From Endozoicomonas elysicola (lineage in GTDB: Bacteria > Pseudomonadota > Gammaproteobacteria > Pseudomonadales > Endozoicomonadaceae): a stretch of 64,000 nt of DNA. Position 1 is the first letter of the stretch. Each line of letters begins with the position of its first letter. The notes under the pieces are model-generated. The model saw only the letters and a program-made list of their open reading frames with translations, was not told the DNA's origin and did no database searches. Below are positions 19,502 through 29,198 of the stretch, piece by piece. The stretch covers positions 4,364,141 through 4,428,140 of the forward strand of contig NZ_JOJP01000001.1 of NCBI RefSeq assembly GCF_000710775.1, written 5' to 3'. Position numbers and translations under genes: made by a program.

Positions 19502-20437
19502 ATGGTGGAATGTCGGAAGATGTTGGCAAAAAGTCAGAATAATTACAGATCCAATCCTCCTGAAACCCATCACTATTTTGAGAAAGCCCCCTTCCCTTCC
19601 CAGGATATTATTCTCTACCACTGCGGCGAGCATGAGCGCTCACTCAACCGCAATGAAGCCTGCCCACAAGAGCACTTTTTGATTCATATTGTGTATCAGG
19701 GTGAGGGGCGATTCTTGCCCAACACATCAGTGGACAGTGAGCCTGTACTGATCAAAGCCGGGGATATTTTTCTGATCCCTCCTGGCACCAAAGCAATCTA
19801 TCAGGGTGATAGCAGTAACCCTTGGTCATACTGCTGGTTGGGAATACAGGGGCAGATGGCTGAAGCAGCCCTGGAACTTGCTGGCTTTAACAGCCAGCAG
19901 CAAACCCTCCATTACCCAATGACGATCATTCACTCAATAATAGAGGCAATACAGTCACTGATTCTCAGTTCTGAAGAGCATTCTGTTAACCCCCTGGAAA
20001 AATTAAGCCAGGTATATCGAATTTTGGGATTGATGTGTCAGGCAACAAAACAGGTCCAGGAAAATCCAACCGGAACCCGCAGCAAATCGTATCTGGATCA
20101 AGCCCATGCTTTTATCAGTAATCACTATCACCGGAAGATTTCGCTGGATGATATTTCGGGCGAGATCGGTATTACACGAAAACACCTGAGCAGCCTGTTT
20201 CGTGAGAAATACGGGCAATCACTGAAAAACTACCTGACCACTTTCCGCATGCGAAGGGCTTGTGAGCTGCTAAGGCAGCAGCCACCTATACCGGTGGATA
20301 CCGTGGCTTCTCAGGTTGGCTATGAGGATGTCCATGGTTTTTCCAAGATGTTCAGAAAATACATGACCGTTTCTCCCAGTCAGTACCGGGAGAAAAGCAA
20401 ATGTATAGAGTCGATCTGTAGTGGGATATTGAAGTGA
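19502..20437 (+). CDS. AraC-family regulator of sugar genes
   Basis: 311 residues. The N-terminal half is a cupin-like sensing domain (HIVYQGEGRF at about 61-70, AGDIFLIPPGT at about 88-98). The C-terminal ~100 residues carry two helix-turn-helix motifs (ISLDDISGEIGITRKHLSSLFREKYG and VASQVGYEDVHGFSKMFRKYMTVSP), followed by the family ending SQYR. The layout is that of RhaS/MsmR-type activators responding to a sugar. It is divergent from the GH4-GH1 pair, its likely target. The gene ends 4 bp from the convergent TetR gene. A start at the internal Met7 (19520) is also possible. Confidence 0.85.
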   Translation: MVECRKMLAKSQNNYRSNPPETHHYFEKAPFPSQDIILYHCGEHERSLNRNEACPQEHFLIHIVYQGEGRFLPNTSVDSEPVLIKAGDIFLIPPGTKAIYQGDSSNPWSYCWLGIQGQMAEAALELAGFNSQQQTLHYPMTIIHSIIEAIQSLILSSEEHSVNPLEKLSQVYRILGLMCQATKQVQENPTGTRSKSYLDQAHAFISNHYHRKISLDDISGEIGITRKHLSSLFREKYGQSLKNYLTTFRMRRACELLRQQPPIPVDTVASQVGYEDVHGFSKMFRKYMTVSPSQYREKSKCIESICSGILK

Positions 20438-20441
20438 AGAA

Positions 20442-21080
20442 TTATTTCCAGGTGAGTAATAAGCCCATACTGCGCAGCAGGTGCTTAAACGACTCATGAA
20501 GCTTTTTTCCCTCTTCATCACCAGCCATAATGCACAGACGGACCGCATTTCCTGCCAGGTGAGTCATCAGCAGCGCATAGCTTTCCAGCTCAGGAAGTTT
20601 GTCTTTATGAACAAAAGGCGACAAGGCATCCATGATGATTTTTGCCGACTCTCGACTGACCTGAAGTTCGCTGTTCTCAACGATCTTATCCGACGCCAAT
20701 CCATACCAGATATCGGTAATCACCGGCTCTGATTTATACCATTCATAGTACTCATCCAGCATATCCTGCAGCGCCTGAAAGCCCTCTTCCAGACTTTGAA
20801 TACCTTCCAACCGTTGAATGATCAGATCATTGGTAGTGCTGATGTAACGTTCATCCAATGCCTGAATAATCGCCCGTTTATTGGGAAAATACTGATAGAT
20901 CGAGCTTGGTGTTACTCCGGCACGCTCAGCCAGTTCATGAATCTTAAGACCGCTGGTCCCTTTTTCACTGACAATATCACGTGTTGCGTTAAGAATCGCA
21001 TCTACCCTGGAGCGACTACGCTCCTGACTGGGATTTCTTCTTTTCTGCCGACTTTTTGCAGGGGCAATGGTTTCACTCAT
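20442..21080 (-). CDS. TetR-family transcriptional repressor
   Basis: 212 residues. An Arg/Lys-rich start precedes the TetR DNA-binding domain (about 23-70): the HTH is LKIHELAERAGVTPSSIYQYFPNKRAII. The ligand-binding half is helical and not assignable. It lies 154 bp downstream of the GH2 gene on the same strand, and may regulate that gene; the gap has a hairpin that could separate the two. Confidence 0.88.
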   Translation of the reverse strand: MSETIAPAKSRQKRRNPSQERSRSRVDAILNATRDIVSEKGTSGLKIHELAERAGVTPSSIYQYFPNKRAIIQALDERYISTTNDLIIQRLEGIQSLEEGFQALQDMLDEYYEWYKSEPVITDIWYGLASDKIVENSELQVSRESAKIIMDALSPFVHKDKLPELESYALLMTHLAGNAVRLCIMAGDEEGKKLHESFKHLLRSMGLLLTWK

Positions 21081-21106
21081 AAACGTTTCAGCCTGAATAA
21101 ATAACC

Positions 21107-21129
21107 AAGCCCTTTATGACCAAGGGCTT
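21107..21129 (-). terminator. Hairpin between GH2 and TetR genes
   Basis: AAGCCCTT (21107-21114) pairs with AAGGGCTT (21122-21129), loop of seven. It lacks a clean T-run on either strand, so termination strength is doubtful. Confidence 0.3.
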
Positions 21130-21234
21130 CAGGGCAGTCAAACTATCCAGCTTAATAGAGCTGCAACAGCTCATATCCTGACCGACCGAATAATCAAATC
21201 AGAAAAGAATATATCACAGATCCACCTTCTATTT

Positions 21235-23700
21235 TTACTCCAGACAGACTGCCTGTTCAGACTTTTCATGCCGTATTGAGGCCTGGCTCTGTTTAGAGAC
21301 CTGTATACGCTGTTCAACCACACCAAAGCGCTCATTTCGAATGCGGACAATGGCTTCTCCGGAAACCCCGGTTGTCCTGACCCAGAAAGCAATACCACCA
21401 CCCACCAGTGCAATACTTTTCGGGCCAATCACATCAACCGGCCCTTCGGTTTCGATATTGAGCGTATCGCTGGCATAGGTCAGCACATTATCTCCCTCAT
21501 CAAGACAGCGAATTACAAAACGTGTTGTGTCGTAGGTTTCATCTTCCAGAAGATCAACATCATCAACCTGAACATCCAGTCGCTGCTCAAAGGATTGCTG
21601 ACAGCTTTGCGTACATACCAGCTCACTGCCCCGATAGCCTTCGATACGGAAGGTAGTTGCTGAATCACCCCAGCCACCGACGTATTTACCATAGAGGGCA
21701 ACCCCATCACTGAGCTTCATCCGGTTCTTTTTCAACAGATAGAGCATCTTCAGCTTGCTGAACAGCGAAAGTCCTTCCAGCCCAACCCTGCTGACCTCAA
21801 TTAACAGTGACTTCATCAGGCGACAATCCGATTTACTGAAAGACTCATTCTCTTCAATCAGGTTACCAATAAAGTTATCAATGATAATGGGTGGGTTAGG
21901 AACATGGGGGTACTGCTCTCTGGCCGGATAAAAAGTCTCTATATACTGGTCGTTTTTATACAGTTTGATGTAATCGCAGTTCGTAAACACATGAACATCA
22001 CTGAGCTCGCTGCCTGGGTAATCCCCCATTCGCATATTGCTGAGTACTTTCAGATACGGTGTTTGATTCTGCTGGGAAGCGTAGGTGGCCGCGGCATATT
22101 TTGGAATACGGAACATATCCATAACGCCGTGATAACAGATCCGGTCACCACTGCCAAAATCTTTGTGGGTATTGTAATCAAACATACACCAGCCAATGGC
22201 CCCACCAATACCATCATCCCCGTACATGGCATCCAACACCCTCAGGTGTCGGAGCGCATGCTCAAGACGATGCTCCTGGGAGTCAAACTGCTTGGTGGGA
22301 AACATATGGCCATTGTGCTCTGTCACCAGATAAGGCGCATCGTAACCAATAACGTCTTTTGGCCGGTCCAAACCGTGGGTTTTGCCGTTATGCACAAAAT
22401 CGTTGTAGGTATAGACATCCTCGATCAAATTACTGTCTTTACGGCAACGCACGCCCCCCGTCGGCCGTGTATCATCCAGTGACTTGGCCAGCCGGCGGGT
22501 CTCCTGGTAAAGCGCGTCACAATCTTCTGACTCATTAATCCGCACGCCCCAGATAAAGATACTGGGCCGGTTCCAGTCCTTTTTTATCATCTCCTCAACA
22601 TGCTGCAGGGTGATATCCCACCATTCACCTTTCTCACCAATGTGCTGCCAGCCAGGAATTTCATCAAACACCAGCAAGCCCAGCTCATCGCACCGATCAA
22701 GAAAGTGATTGCTTTGCGGGTAGTGAGAAAGACGAACCGTGTTCAGCCCCAGTTCCTGCTTGAGTATCTCAGCATCCTTCTGCTGCACACGCTTGGGCAT
22801 GGCATAGCCGACATAAGGGAAAGACTGATGACGATTAAGACCGCGAATTTTCAGACGGTTACCATTCAGGAAAAAGCCATCATTGTTAAACTCAACCTGA
22901 CGAAAACCAAATCGGAAAGAAGATTGATCAATCAAACGATCATGGTTTTTTATTTTAACGTCAAGAATATAGAGGTTAGGGTTTTCGGTATCCCATAGCT
23001 CCACACCGCTAATGATCTGCTGAATATTGAGCTGTTGATGACTATCCTCTGTCAGATCAACCGTTTCCAGAAACGTCAGAACGGGTTGATCTTCTTTGAG
23101 TACCGAAAACTCCAGATTAACCGTGGAAGTGCGTTGAGCAAAGTTGGTCAGATAGAGGTTAAGATCAAGAAGTTTCTCTGGGCTGAGCACATTACGGGTA
23201 CGGACATGGCAGTTTTCCACAATCACCTGTTCAGTAAATTCCAGCCAGACCTCCCGGTAGATACCGCCATACGTCAGATAGTCCACCACATAGCCAAAAG
23301 GAGGAATTTCCCTTCTCTCACTGGAGTCAACATAAACCACCAGTTGGTTGTCCGCGCCGTATTTCAGGAATCGTGATACATCGGCTTTAAAAGGGGTATA
23401 CCCACCCTTATGCTCCATCACCTGATGGCCATTCAAAAAGACCTTTGCATAGGTCATCACCCCTTCAAAGTGGAGAATGGCAGGCTTGCTCTTAAGCTCA
23501 CTCTCAACATAGAGTGACTTTCGATAGCAACTCTCAAACTGGTAACGCTTTTCATCAAAATTGTTATAGGGCAGCTCTGTATTGGCATGAGGAATCTGAA
23601 CGACCTCAAATTTACTGTCGTCAAAGCCAGAGTCGACAAATTCCTGCCTGAACTCGGGACTGTACTTCCAGTCAAAGTTAAGGTGTCTCACTTCTCTCAT
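21235..23700 (-). CDS. GH2 beta-galactosidase/beta-glucuronidase family enzyme
   Basis: 821 residues from ATG at 23700 (MREVRHLNFDWKY), preferred because it opens directly with the family's sugar-binding jelly roll. Next come the immunoglobulin-like domain (about 160-270) and the TIM barrel (about 271-560). The barrel carries the GH2 signature around NTVRLSHYPQSNHFLDRCDE (320-339), acid/base Glu390 in WGVRINES, and nucleophile Glu461 in YLVTEHNG. C-terminal beta domains end the protein. No signal peptide, so likely cytoplasmic. It joins the GH1, GH4 and GH5-like enzymes in this region; beta-galactoside or beta-glucuronide specificity cannot be decided. Confidence 0.9.
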   Translation of the reverse strand: MREVRHLNFDWKYSPEFRQEFVDSGFDDSKFEVVQIPHANTELPYNNFDEKRYQFESCYRKSLYVESELKSKPAILHFEGVMTYAKVFLNGHQVMEHKGGYTPFKADVSRFLKYGADNQLVVYVDSSERREIPPFGYVVDYLTYGGIYREVWLEFTEQVIVENCHVRTRNVLSPEKLLDLNLYLTNFAQRTSTVNLEFSVLKEDQPVLTFLETVDLTEDSHQQLNIQQIISGVELWDTENPNLYILDVKIKNHDRLIDQSSFRFGFRQVEFNNDGFFLNGNRLKIRGLNRHQSFPYVGYAMPKRVQQKDAEILKQELGLNTVRLSHYPQSNHFLDRCDELGLLVFDEIPGWQHIGEKGEWWDITLQHVEEMIKKDWNRPSIFIWGVRINESEDCDALYQETRRLAKSLDDTRPTGGVRCRKDSNLIEDVYTYNDFVHNGKTHGLDRPKDVIGYDAPYLVTEHNGHMFPTKQFDSQEHRLEHALRHLRVLDAMYGDDGIGGAIGWCMFDYNTHKDFGSGDRICYHGVMDMFRIPKYAAATYASQQNQTPYLKVLSNMRMGDYPGSELSDVHVFTNCDYIKLYKNDQYIETFYPAREQYPHVPNPPIIIDNFIGNLIEENESFSKSDCRLMKSLLIEVSRVGLEGLSLFSKLKMLYLLKKNRMKLSDGVALYGKYVGGWGDSATTFRIEGYRGSELVCTQSCQQSFEQRLDVQVDDVDLLEDETYDTTRFVIRCLDEGDNVLTYASDTLNIETEGPVDVIGPKSIALVGGGIAFWVRTTGVSGEAIVRIRNERFGVVEQRIQVSKQSQASIRHEKSEQAVCLE

Positions 23701-24041
23701 GGTACAAACCTGCCTTGGGTTTATTCTTATTATCAGTCCATGGTCAACCAAGTCATGATTACGGTCTGACCACAGGTAGCCTATGGTAAGTGGGGTCAGA
23801 AGTAGATATAGAACTCTATTTGGGTGTTGACTAGGTCCTGAGTGCTACAGGACTCTAATATCAATGATCTGAAAGGTGAGATCAACAATAATGTGAATAT
23901 TTTTCAGATTTTATCTATTTGGTGATTTAGCCTGAATTTACTCGACACATACCAACTTATACCGGATATAGCTTCGCTATCAGGCTGCAAAGTAATAATA
24001 AAAAGAGGCTTCTATAAGATCTTGATCCTTATGAGAAATTA
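23701..24041. other. Intergenic region between GH2 and the UBX-like gene
   Basis: 341 bp, AT-rich toward the UBX-like gene. It should hold the GH2 promoter at its left part. No open frame above trivial length, RNA gene or strong terminator was seen. Confidence 0.4.
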
Positions 24042-26165
24042 TTATTCTCTTTCCTCAATTCTGACAACAAACCTGTTCGTCATCTGAAGCTCACTCAGGG
24101 GCAATAATGGTTCATCTAAGATCCGGCGATGACCAGGAGCGTCACCCACTACGAAAATAAAAGCACTGGGTGGATAGCCATTGATATGAGCAAAATCAAA
24201 TATGCTCTGAACAGTATCACGAGGCCTGAAGCGGCGTGTTATTTTTTGACCACCTGTTGTTTGGAAGCGAATAGAAAAGATGCCATCATCACCTTCAGGC
24301 GGAGCATCCACTAATCTATTCTTTGCGGCAAGCTTAGCAGCCTCAGCCACCTCTTTAGCCAATCTGGCTTCTTGCTCACGAGCCCTTTTTTCTTGCTCCT
24401 GGGCTAATCGTTCCTTCTCAACATGCTCGACAAGCTCTCTAGCTAGTTTTAACACTATTTCTGGATCATGAGTTGGTCTGTAGAGCCTGTAAAACTCATC
24501 TCTTGATATTTTCCATCCAGAGATAAACTGCTGAATTGCTTCTTCAGGTATTTGCGAAACATTAATGCCACTTTTTGTGAAATCTTTTTCCTTCTCCTTC
24601 AACTTTTCCCTGACATTCTCATTATCAATATAAATTTGTTGATCGGCTTTACGACTCTTATTCTCATGCACTACATGCTCTAAAACAGTTCTGAGAGGCA
24701 GCTGAACAACTGGTATAGGAATGGCGGACGGAGTCACTGATGCTAGTTTCTGAATGGATGAATCCAAAATGGGCTGTGGGGTTCGTTGATTAGAAATATC
24801 TTGTTGTTGAATATTACTGCTGTCCAACCTCCGGTGAGTATATACCCCTGCATCGTCCTCCTCTGGTAGCTGAACAACTAACCCTGGAGCCGTTAACTGG
24901 GTCACTGGGAGCTGCTGTTGAGAATGATGTTGAGAATGGCTGTCGTGTAATGACTGGACAGTAGCCTCCCTTACATGATCCTCTTGTGGTAGCTGAACAA
25001 CTAATTCTGGAGCAGCGAACTGGGTCATTGGGGGCTGCTGTTGAAATGATGCCAAGATTGCCTGCTGCATTTGTGAATTAGAAATATCAGGCTGTTGAGC
25101 ATAGCTGTCGTGTAATGACTGGACAGAAGCCTCCCTTACACCATCCTCTTCTGGTAGCTGAACAACTAATTCTGGAGCAGCTAACTGATTAATATGCGGC
25201 TCCTGTTGAAATGATGCCAAGATTGCCTGTTGCATTTGTAGATCAGAAGTATCAGGCTGTTGAGCATGACAGTCGTGTAATAACTGGACAGAAGCCTCCC
25301 TTACACCACCCTCTTCTGGTAGCTGAACAAACAATTCTGGAACATCTACCGGAGCTCTCCGGCAACTCTGCTGAATTGAAGACAGAATTGCCTGTTGAAT
25401 TTGTGGATGAAAAACATTCTGCTGACGAACATCGCTATCTTGTAACAATGGTTGATTAGCCAGATCCAGCGTTAAGTCTTCCTCTTCCTGCTGAACCAAG
25501 CAATGCTCATGGCTACAATCATCAAATACAGATTGTAACAACTCTTGATCCGATCGTTCTCCCCCCCGAGATCGGTTCTGTTCTACCAGATACTCTGAAC
25601 GTGGATTTCGACATACATTGCTCTCCACCTGCTGTTCAGTCTCTCTAGGTAATGAAGCGATCCCAGCATTGAGGTTATCTTGATTTATTTCACCTGTTTT
25701 CTGCTGCGATGTTAAAGTCAATTGACTTCTTTGTTGAGCATTTTGATACTGAGACTGGTTCGATACCTGAACAGGGTCTGGAGATCCTGCAGGTCGGCTG
25801 GTTTGCTGACTCAGCCCACCCGTCCGCGTAGAAACCTTTTGATGAAGTGGTACTGAAGAAGGTTGATCAGAAACGGCTGTATTGACATGGTTGATCCCCA
25901 TGTCAGCCGAAGCGTCAGCTTTTACATAGTCTGGATTGACTTTGGAATCAACGCTCTTACATTGCACTTCACGACTCGCAATAGGCGTTCCAGCAAATTT
26001 ATTCCAAGCTGTAGAAATAATATAAAGCGTTGCTTTTACAGGAAGAATGCAAACACAGAATGCATTCCAAACAGCCCAGACAAGAAATTTCAGCTTTACT
26101 AAATTTTCAATACTCAGTTTGGGTGGTGCGTAAAAAGGGGGTAATGGAGATTCAATTCCAGCCAT
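24042..26165 (-). CDS. Repetitive protein with UIM-like motifs and C-terminal UBX-like domain (candidate effector)
   Basis: 707 residues. Order: short N-terminus; hydrophobic segment(s) about 24-52 (possible membrane anchor or hairpin); long Gln/Ser/Asn-rich disordered region to ~230; a 55-residue repeat (about 256-420) whose core (I/M)QQAILxS at 256, 311 and 366 matches the ubiquitin-interacting-motif pattern (hydrophobic-x-x-Ala-x-x-x-Ser); a charged helical segment about 575-615 rich in Glu/Lys/Arg; and a beta-grasp domain 628-706. That last domain begins FSIRFQTTGGQKITRRFRPRDT and resembles the UBX domain that binds p97/VCP in eukaryotes, also placed after a charged helix. The usual Phe-Pro-Arg loop is replaced by APGHRR. 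Codon use and AT content differ from neighbours. Host-targeted function is inference. Confidence 0.7.
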   Translation of the reverse strand: MAGIESPLPPFYAPPKLSIENLVKLKFLVWAVWNAFCVCILPVKATLYIISTAWNKFAGTPIASREVQCKSVDSKVNPDYVKADASADMGINHVNTAVSDQPSSVPLHQKVSTRTGGLSQQTSRPAGSPDPVQVSNQSQYQNAQQRSQLTLTSQQKTGEINQDNLNAGIASLPRETEQQVESNVCRNPRSEYLVEQNRSRGGERSDQELLQSVFDDCSHEHCLVQQEEEDLTLDLANQPLLQDSDVRQQNVFHPQIQQAILSSIQQSCRRAPVDVPELFVQLPEEGGVREASVQLLHDCHAQQPDTSDLQMQQAILASFQQEPHINQLAAPELVVQLPEEDGVREASVQSLHDSYAQQPDISNSQMQQAILASFQQQPPMTQFAAPELVVQLPQEDHVREATVQSLHDSHSQHHSQQQLPVTQLTAPGLVVQLPEEDDAGVYTHRRLDSSNIQQQDISNQRTPQPILDSSIQKLASVTPSAIPIPVVQLPLRTVLEHVVHENKSRKADQQIYIDNENVREKLKEKEKDFTKSGINVSQIPEEAIQQFISGWKISRDEFYRLYRPTHDPEIVLKLARELVEHVEKERLAQEQEKRAREQEARLAKEVAEAAKLAAKNRLVDAPPEGDDGIFSIRFQTTGGQKITRRFRPRDTVQSIFDFAHINGYPPSAFIFVVGDAPGHRRILDEPLLPLSELQMTNRFVVRIEERE
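24906..25400 (-). repeat. 165-bp tandem repeats in the UBX-like gene
   Basis: Three units of 55 codons. Identical blocks such as GATGCCAAGATTGCCTG recur exactly 165 bp apart (near 25049 and 25214). Each unit encodes a UIM-like core followed by an E-L-x-V-Q-L-P-E-E segment and a VREASVQ segment. A shorter degenerate unit continues to about 24846. Confidence 0.8.
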
Positions 26166-26354
26166 TGCACAGTCCAGATTTTATCATTATTGATTAAATT
26201 CTGACCAGAAAGTTAGATTTGAGTTCCATATATAAGGACTAAGGAGCCAGCACAGGTTGAAATGTGAAAGTATATGGTTGATAAAACCTCAAAATTCAGT
26301 TACTTGGCAGACAGTTAAAAGCTGAAAAGCCATTTAAATTAGAGCTAGAAGCAT

Positions 26355-26383
26355 TCAGGCATTCTTGGAAAAAGAATGCCTGA
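26355..26383 (-). terminator. Strong hairpin downstream of the aldehyde dehydrogenase gene
   Basis: TCAGGCATTCTT (26355-26366) pairs perfectly with AAGAATGCCTGA (26372-26383), loop of five. It lies 7 bp after the gene's stop. No T-run follows on the reverse strand, so it may act with Rho or protect the mRNA end. Confidence 0.5.
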
Positions 26384-26390
26384 CCATTAA

Positions 26391-27821
26391 TTAATGAATA
26401 CCTCCAAAACACAGATATTTGGTTTCCAGGTACTCTTCTATACCTTCCTGCCCACCTTCTCGACCAAAGCCGGACTGTTTAACACCCCCAAAAGGTGCCA
26501 GTTCAGTGGAAATAATACCGTCATTAACCCCCACCATCCCGTATTCAAGTGCTTCTGCAACGTTCCAGATACGGTTAATATCTCGGCTGTAAAAATAAGC
26601 TGCCAATCCATAAATCGTATCATTAGCCTGTTTAATCAGCTCTTCATCGCTACTGAACCGAAGAATCGGAGCCACCGGGCCAAACAGTTCTTCCTGGATA
26701 AAGCTCATGGGCTGCTGAACACCGGTCAGAACCGTCGGCTCAACAAAGCAACCGTTCAGGGCTTTACCACCTGTTGCGACTGTTGCCCCTTGGTCTACAG
26801 CCAGATTAATTTTCTCAAGAATCCGCTCTTTTGCCAGTGCATCAATAACCGGACCAATCTGTACGCCTTCTTCCAAACCATTACCAACTTTTAGGCCTTT
26901 AACAGCCTCAATAAACTGGCTGACAAATTCATCATGAATGTCATCATGCACATAAAACCGGTTAGCACATACACAGGTCTGACCGGCATTTCGAAATTTG
27001 GAAGCAATAGCCCCCTGAACTGCCTGATCAATATCTGCATCATCAAAAACGATAAACGGAGCATTTCCGCCCAGTTCCATAGACGTGTTTTTAATGGTTT
27101 CAGCAGATTGGGCAACCAAATGACGTCCAACCCTGGTAGAACCAGTAAACGACAACTTTCTGATCGTTGGGTGCCGGGTAAATATATCCCCAACCTTTTC
27201 TGGAGAGTGGTGAACAACGACTTGAAGAACATCCTTTGGTATCCCAGCCTGCCAGGCAAGCTCAGCAACGGCATAGGCAGAAAGTGGGGTTTGGTTGGCT
27301 GGCTTTACAATAAAACTGCAACCTGCAGCCAGTGCGGGCGCAGCCTTACGGGTAATCATGGCAATGGGGAAATTCCATGGGGTGATCGCAGCCGCCACAC
27401 CCACCGGCTGTTTGATGGTTACCAGTCGTCGATCCTGCGTATGTCCCGGGATAGTACTGCCATACGCCCGCTTTGCCTCTTCCGCAAACCATTGGATAAA
27501 AGATGCTCCATAGGCGACTTCGCCCTTGGACTCTGCCAGTGGTTTACCCTGTTCAAGAGTCATCAACCGGGCGAGATCATTTTGATTTTCCATGAGCAGC
27601 TCATACCAGCGGCAAAGAAAAACTGATCGCTCTTTTGCTGTCAGCCTTTTCCAGTCACCCTGCGCCTGACGGGACCTTTCAATAGCCTCCTCAACCTCAG
27701 CTTCTGACTGAACAGGAATATATCCGATCACAGCACCGTTAGCCGGATTATCAATAGCCAGCGCTGTATCCGCAGGCTCACATAGAACACTGAGCAATGA
27801 TTTGTTATTAATTTTATCCAT
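26391..27821 (-). CDS. Aldehyde dehydrogenase, succinate-semialdehyde dehydrogenase (GabD) type
   Basis: 476 residues, normal for the NAD(P)-dependent aldehyde dehydrogenase superfamily. Present are the cofactor-site motif TPWNFPIAM, FTGSTRVGR, the general-base Glu in MELGGNAPF and the nucleophilic Cys in NAGQTCVCANR; the second Cys two residues later is seen in GabD-type enzymes. The ending FGGVKQSGFGREGGQEGIEEYLETKYL also fits GabD. Standing beside the acyl-CoA region it could instead oxidise an aldehyde made during side-chain removal. It is divergent from an AraC regulator at 28046. Confidence 0.85.
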   Translation of the reverse strand: MDKINNKSLLSVLCEPADTALAIDNPANGAVIGYIPVQSEAEVEEAIERSRQAQGDWKRLTAKERSVFLCRWYELLMENQNDLARLMTLEQGKPLAESKGEVAYGASFIQWFAEEAKRAYGSTIPGHTQDRRLVTIKQPVGVAAAITPWNFPIAMITRKAAPALAAGCSFIVKPANQTPLSAYAVAELAWQAGIPKDVLQVVVHHSPEKVGDIFTRHPTIRKLSFTGSTRVGRHLVAQSAETIKNTSMELGGNAPFIVFDDADIDQAVQGAIASKFRNAGQTCVCANRFYVHDDIHDEFVSQFIEAVKGLKVGNGLEEGVQIGPVIDALAKERILEKINLAVDQGATVATGGKALNGCFVEPTVLTGVQQPMSFIQEELFGPVAPILRFSSDEELIKQANDTIYGLAAYFYSRDINRIWNVAEALEYGMVGVNDGIISTELAPFGGVKQSGFGREGGQEGIEEYLETKYLCFGGIH

Positions 27822-28045
27822 CAGCCAGCACCTCTCTATTTATACGACAATATACAACCACATAGATTTTTCACAATGTTTCACATAGTAAACCAAAGAC
27901 TGGAACAAAGCAGTGACAAGTGTTGTGCTTTTACAGAGTTAAGTGTGCGTAAAGCAAAGCTATAGTTCTGGTTAACTGACTGATTTATCGCTAACATCTA
28001 CCTCCAAAGCGCTGTATCCCAAACAATAACAAGCTGACCAGAACA

Positions 28046-29137
28046 ATGACTGAATATCTGATGCCGGCAAAGTATGCCAAGCTATTACTGAAAGTGGCTC
28101 AGGAACAGGGTTATGACGTCAACCAGCTGATCAATGACGCGGGACTCTCTTTTAACCCGCTTGAATTACATACCGATGAGGAACTGGAAGTTCCCGCACT
28201 TACCTTCAGCAGGTTATACAGGAAAGTATCCGGTGCCATGCAGGACGAAGCATTCGGTCTGGGTACCACCTACAAAATGCCACCCGGAACTTTCCGGATG
28301 CTCTGTTATTGCATTATTCACTGTAGTTCATTACGAAAGGCTCTGGATAGAACCACTGAATTCACCGCCATGACCTATGGCATTCGAGGAATCACCATAA
28401 AACCAGAACCACCTTATAGAATTGCCCCAGATGGTAATGAAGCGACACTGGTATACTCCAGCGCCTCAAATAAATTCAATGCTGAAATGACTTCCGCAAA
28501 ACAGCTGAGTGTTGTAAATAGCCTCTCGCTCTGGCATCGCTTCTGCAGCTGGCTGATCGGTAATAATATTGCGGTAAAACGGGTTAACCTGATGGGTTCC
28601 CCCAGCCTGAATCTGAGCGGCTACCGCTATTACTTTGACTGCCCGATTGAGTTCGACCAGCAGGAGAACTCAATCGTCATCAATGCCCAGATGCTGGATG
28701 CCCCACTGGTACATACGGAAGAGTCTCTGGAATCTTTTCTGGAAACCGCCCCTTACCAGTTATTTGTCATTAAAGACGAACAAGGCAGTGACAGCATTAT
28801 TCCAAGAATCAGGGCCCTGATCGGCTATAATTTTACCCGCCGAATTCCCAGCTTTGATGAACTGGCTGAACTGCTGAATATCTCTTCAAGAACCTTACGG
28901 CGGCGACTTGAAAAAGAGGGTACCTCTTACCAGAAGGTAAAAGATGAGTGCCGCAGAGATGCTTCTATTGATTATCTCAGTCGCCCAAACCTAACCATTA
29001 ACTCTGTAGCAGCACTGATGGGCTTTGATGAACCAAGTGCCTTCCACCGGTCATTTAAAAAGTGGACTGACATGACTCCAGGAGAGTTTCGGAAAAAGAA
29101 CAATATTCAGATGGAAGAGATTGAAGAAGTTCCCTGA
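28046..29137 (+). CDS. AraC-family regulator (Arabinose_bd-type N-domain)
   Basis: 363 residues. A ~200-residue N-terminal domain of the type found in OruR/ArgR-like activators is followed by the C-terminal AraC DNA-binding domain (about 255-350): IPSFDELAELLNISSRTLRRRLEKEGTSYQ and INSVAALMGFDEPSAFHRSFKKWTDMTPGEFR. This subfamily often controls lipid, steroid and aromatic acid catabolism. It is divergent from the aldehyde dehydrogenase gene (224 bp gap) and convergent with an acyl-CoA dehydrogenase gene, so either side may be the target. Confidence 0.85.
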   Translation: MTEYLMPAKYAKLLLKVAQEQGYDVNQLINDAGLSFNPLELHTDEELEVPALTFSRLYRKVSGAMQDEAFGLGTTYKMPPGTFRMLCYCIIHCSSLRKALDRTTEFTAMTYGIRGITIKPEPPYRIAPDGNEATLVYSSASNKFNAEMTSAKQLSVVNSLSLWHRFCSWLIGNNIAVKRVNLMGSPSLNLSGYRYYFDCPIEFDQQENSIVINAQMLDAPLVHTEESLESFLETAPYQLFVIKDEQGSDSIIPRIRALIGYNFTRRIPSFDELAELLNISSRTLRRRLEKEGTSYQKVKDECRRDASIDYLSRPNLTINSVAALMGFDEPSAFHRSFKKWTDMTPGEFRKKNNIQMEEIEEVP

Positions 29138-29169
29138 CCGTCTGTTCTGAATAGTATTTGTAGCTCATA

Positions 29170-29197
29170 AAAAAAGCCGGCTTCCACCGGCTTTTTT
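29170..29197. terminator. Bidirectional terminator between AraC and acyl-CoA dehydrogenase genes
   Basis: A(6)GCCGG (29170-29180) pairs with CCGGCT(6) (29187-29197) over 11 bp, loop of six. The flanking A and T runs give a U-tract in both directions. Confidence 0.9.
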
Positions 29198-29198
29198 A

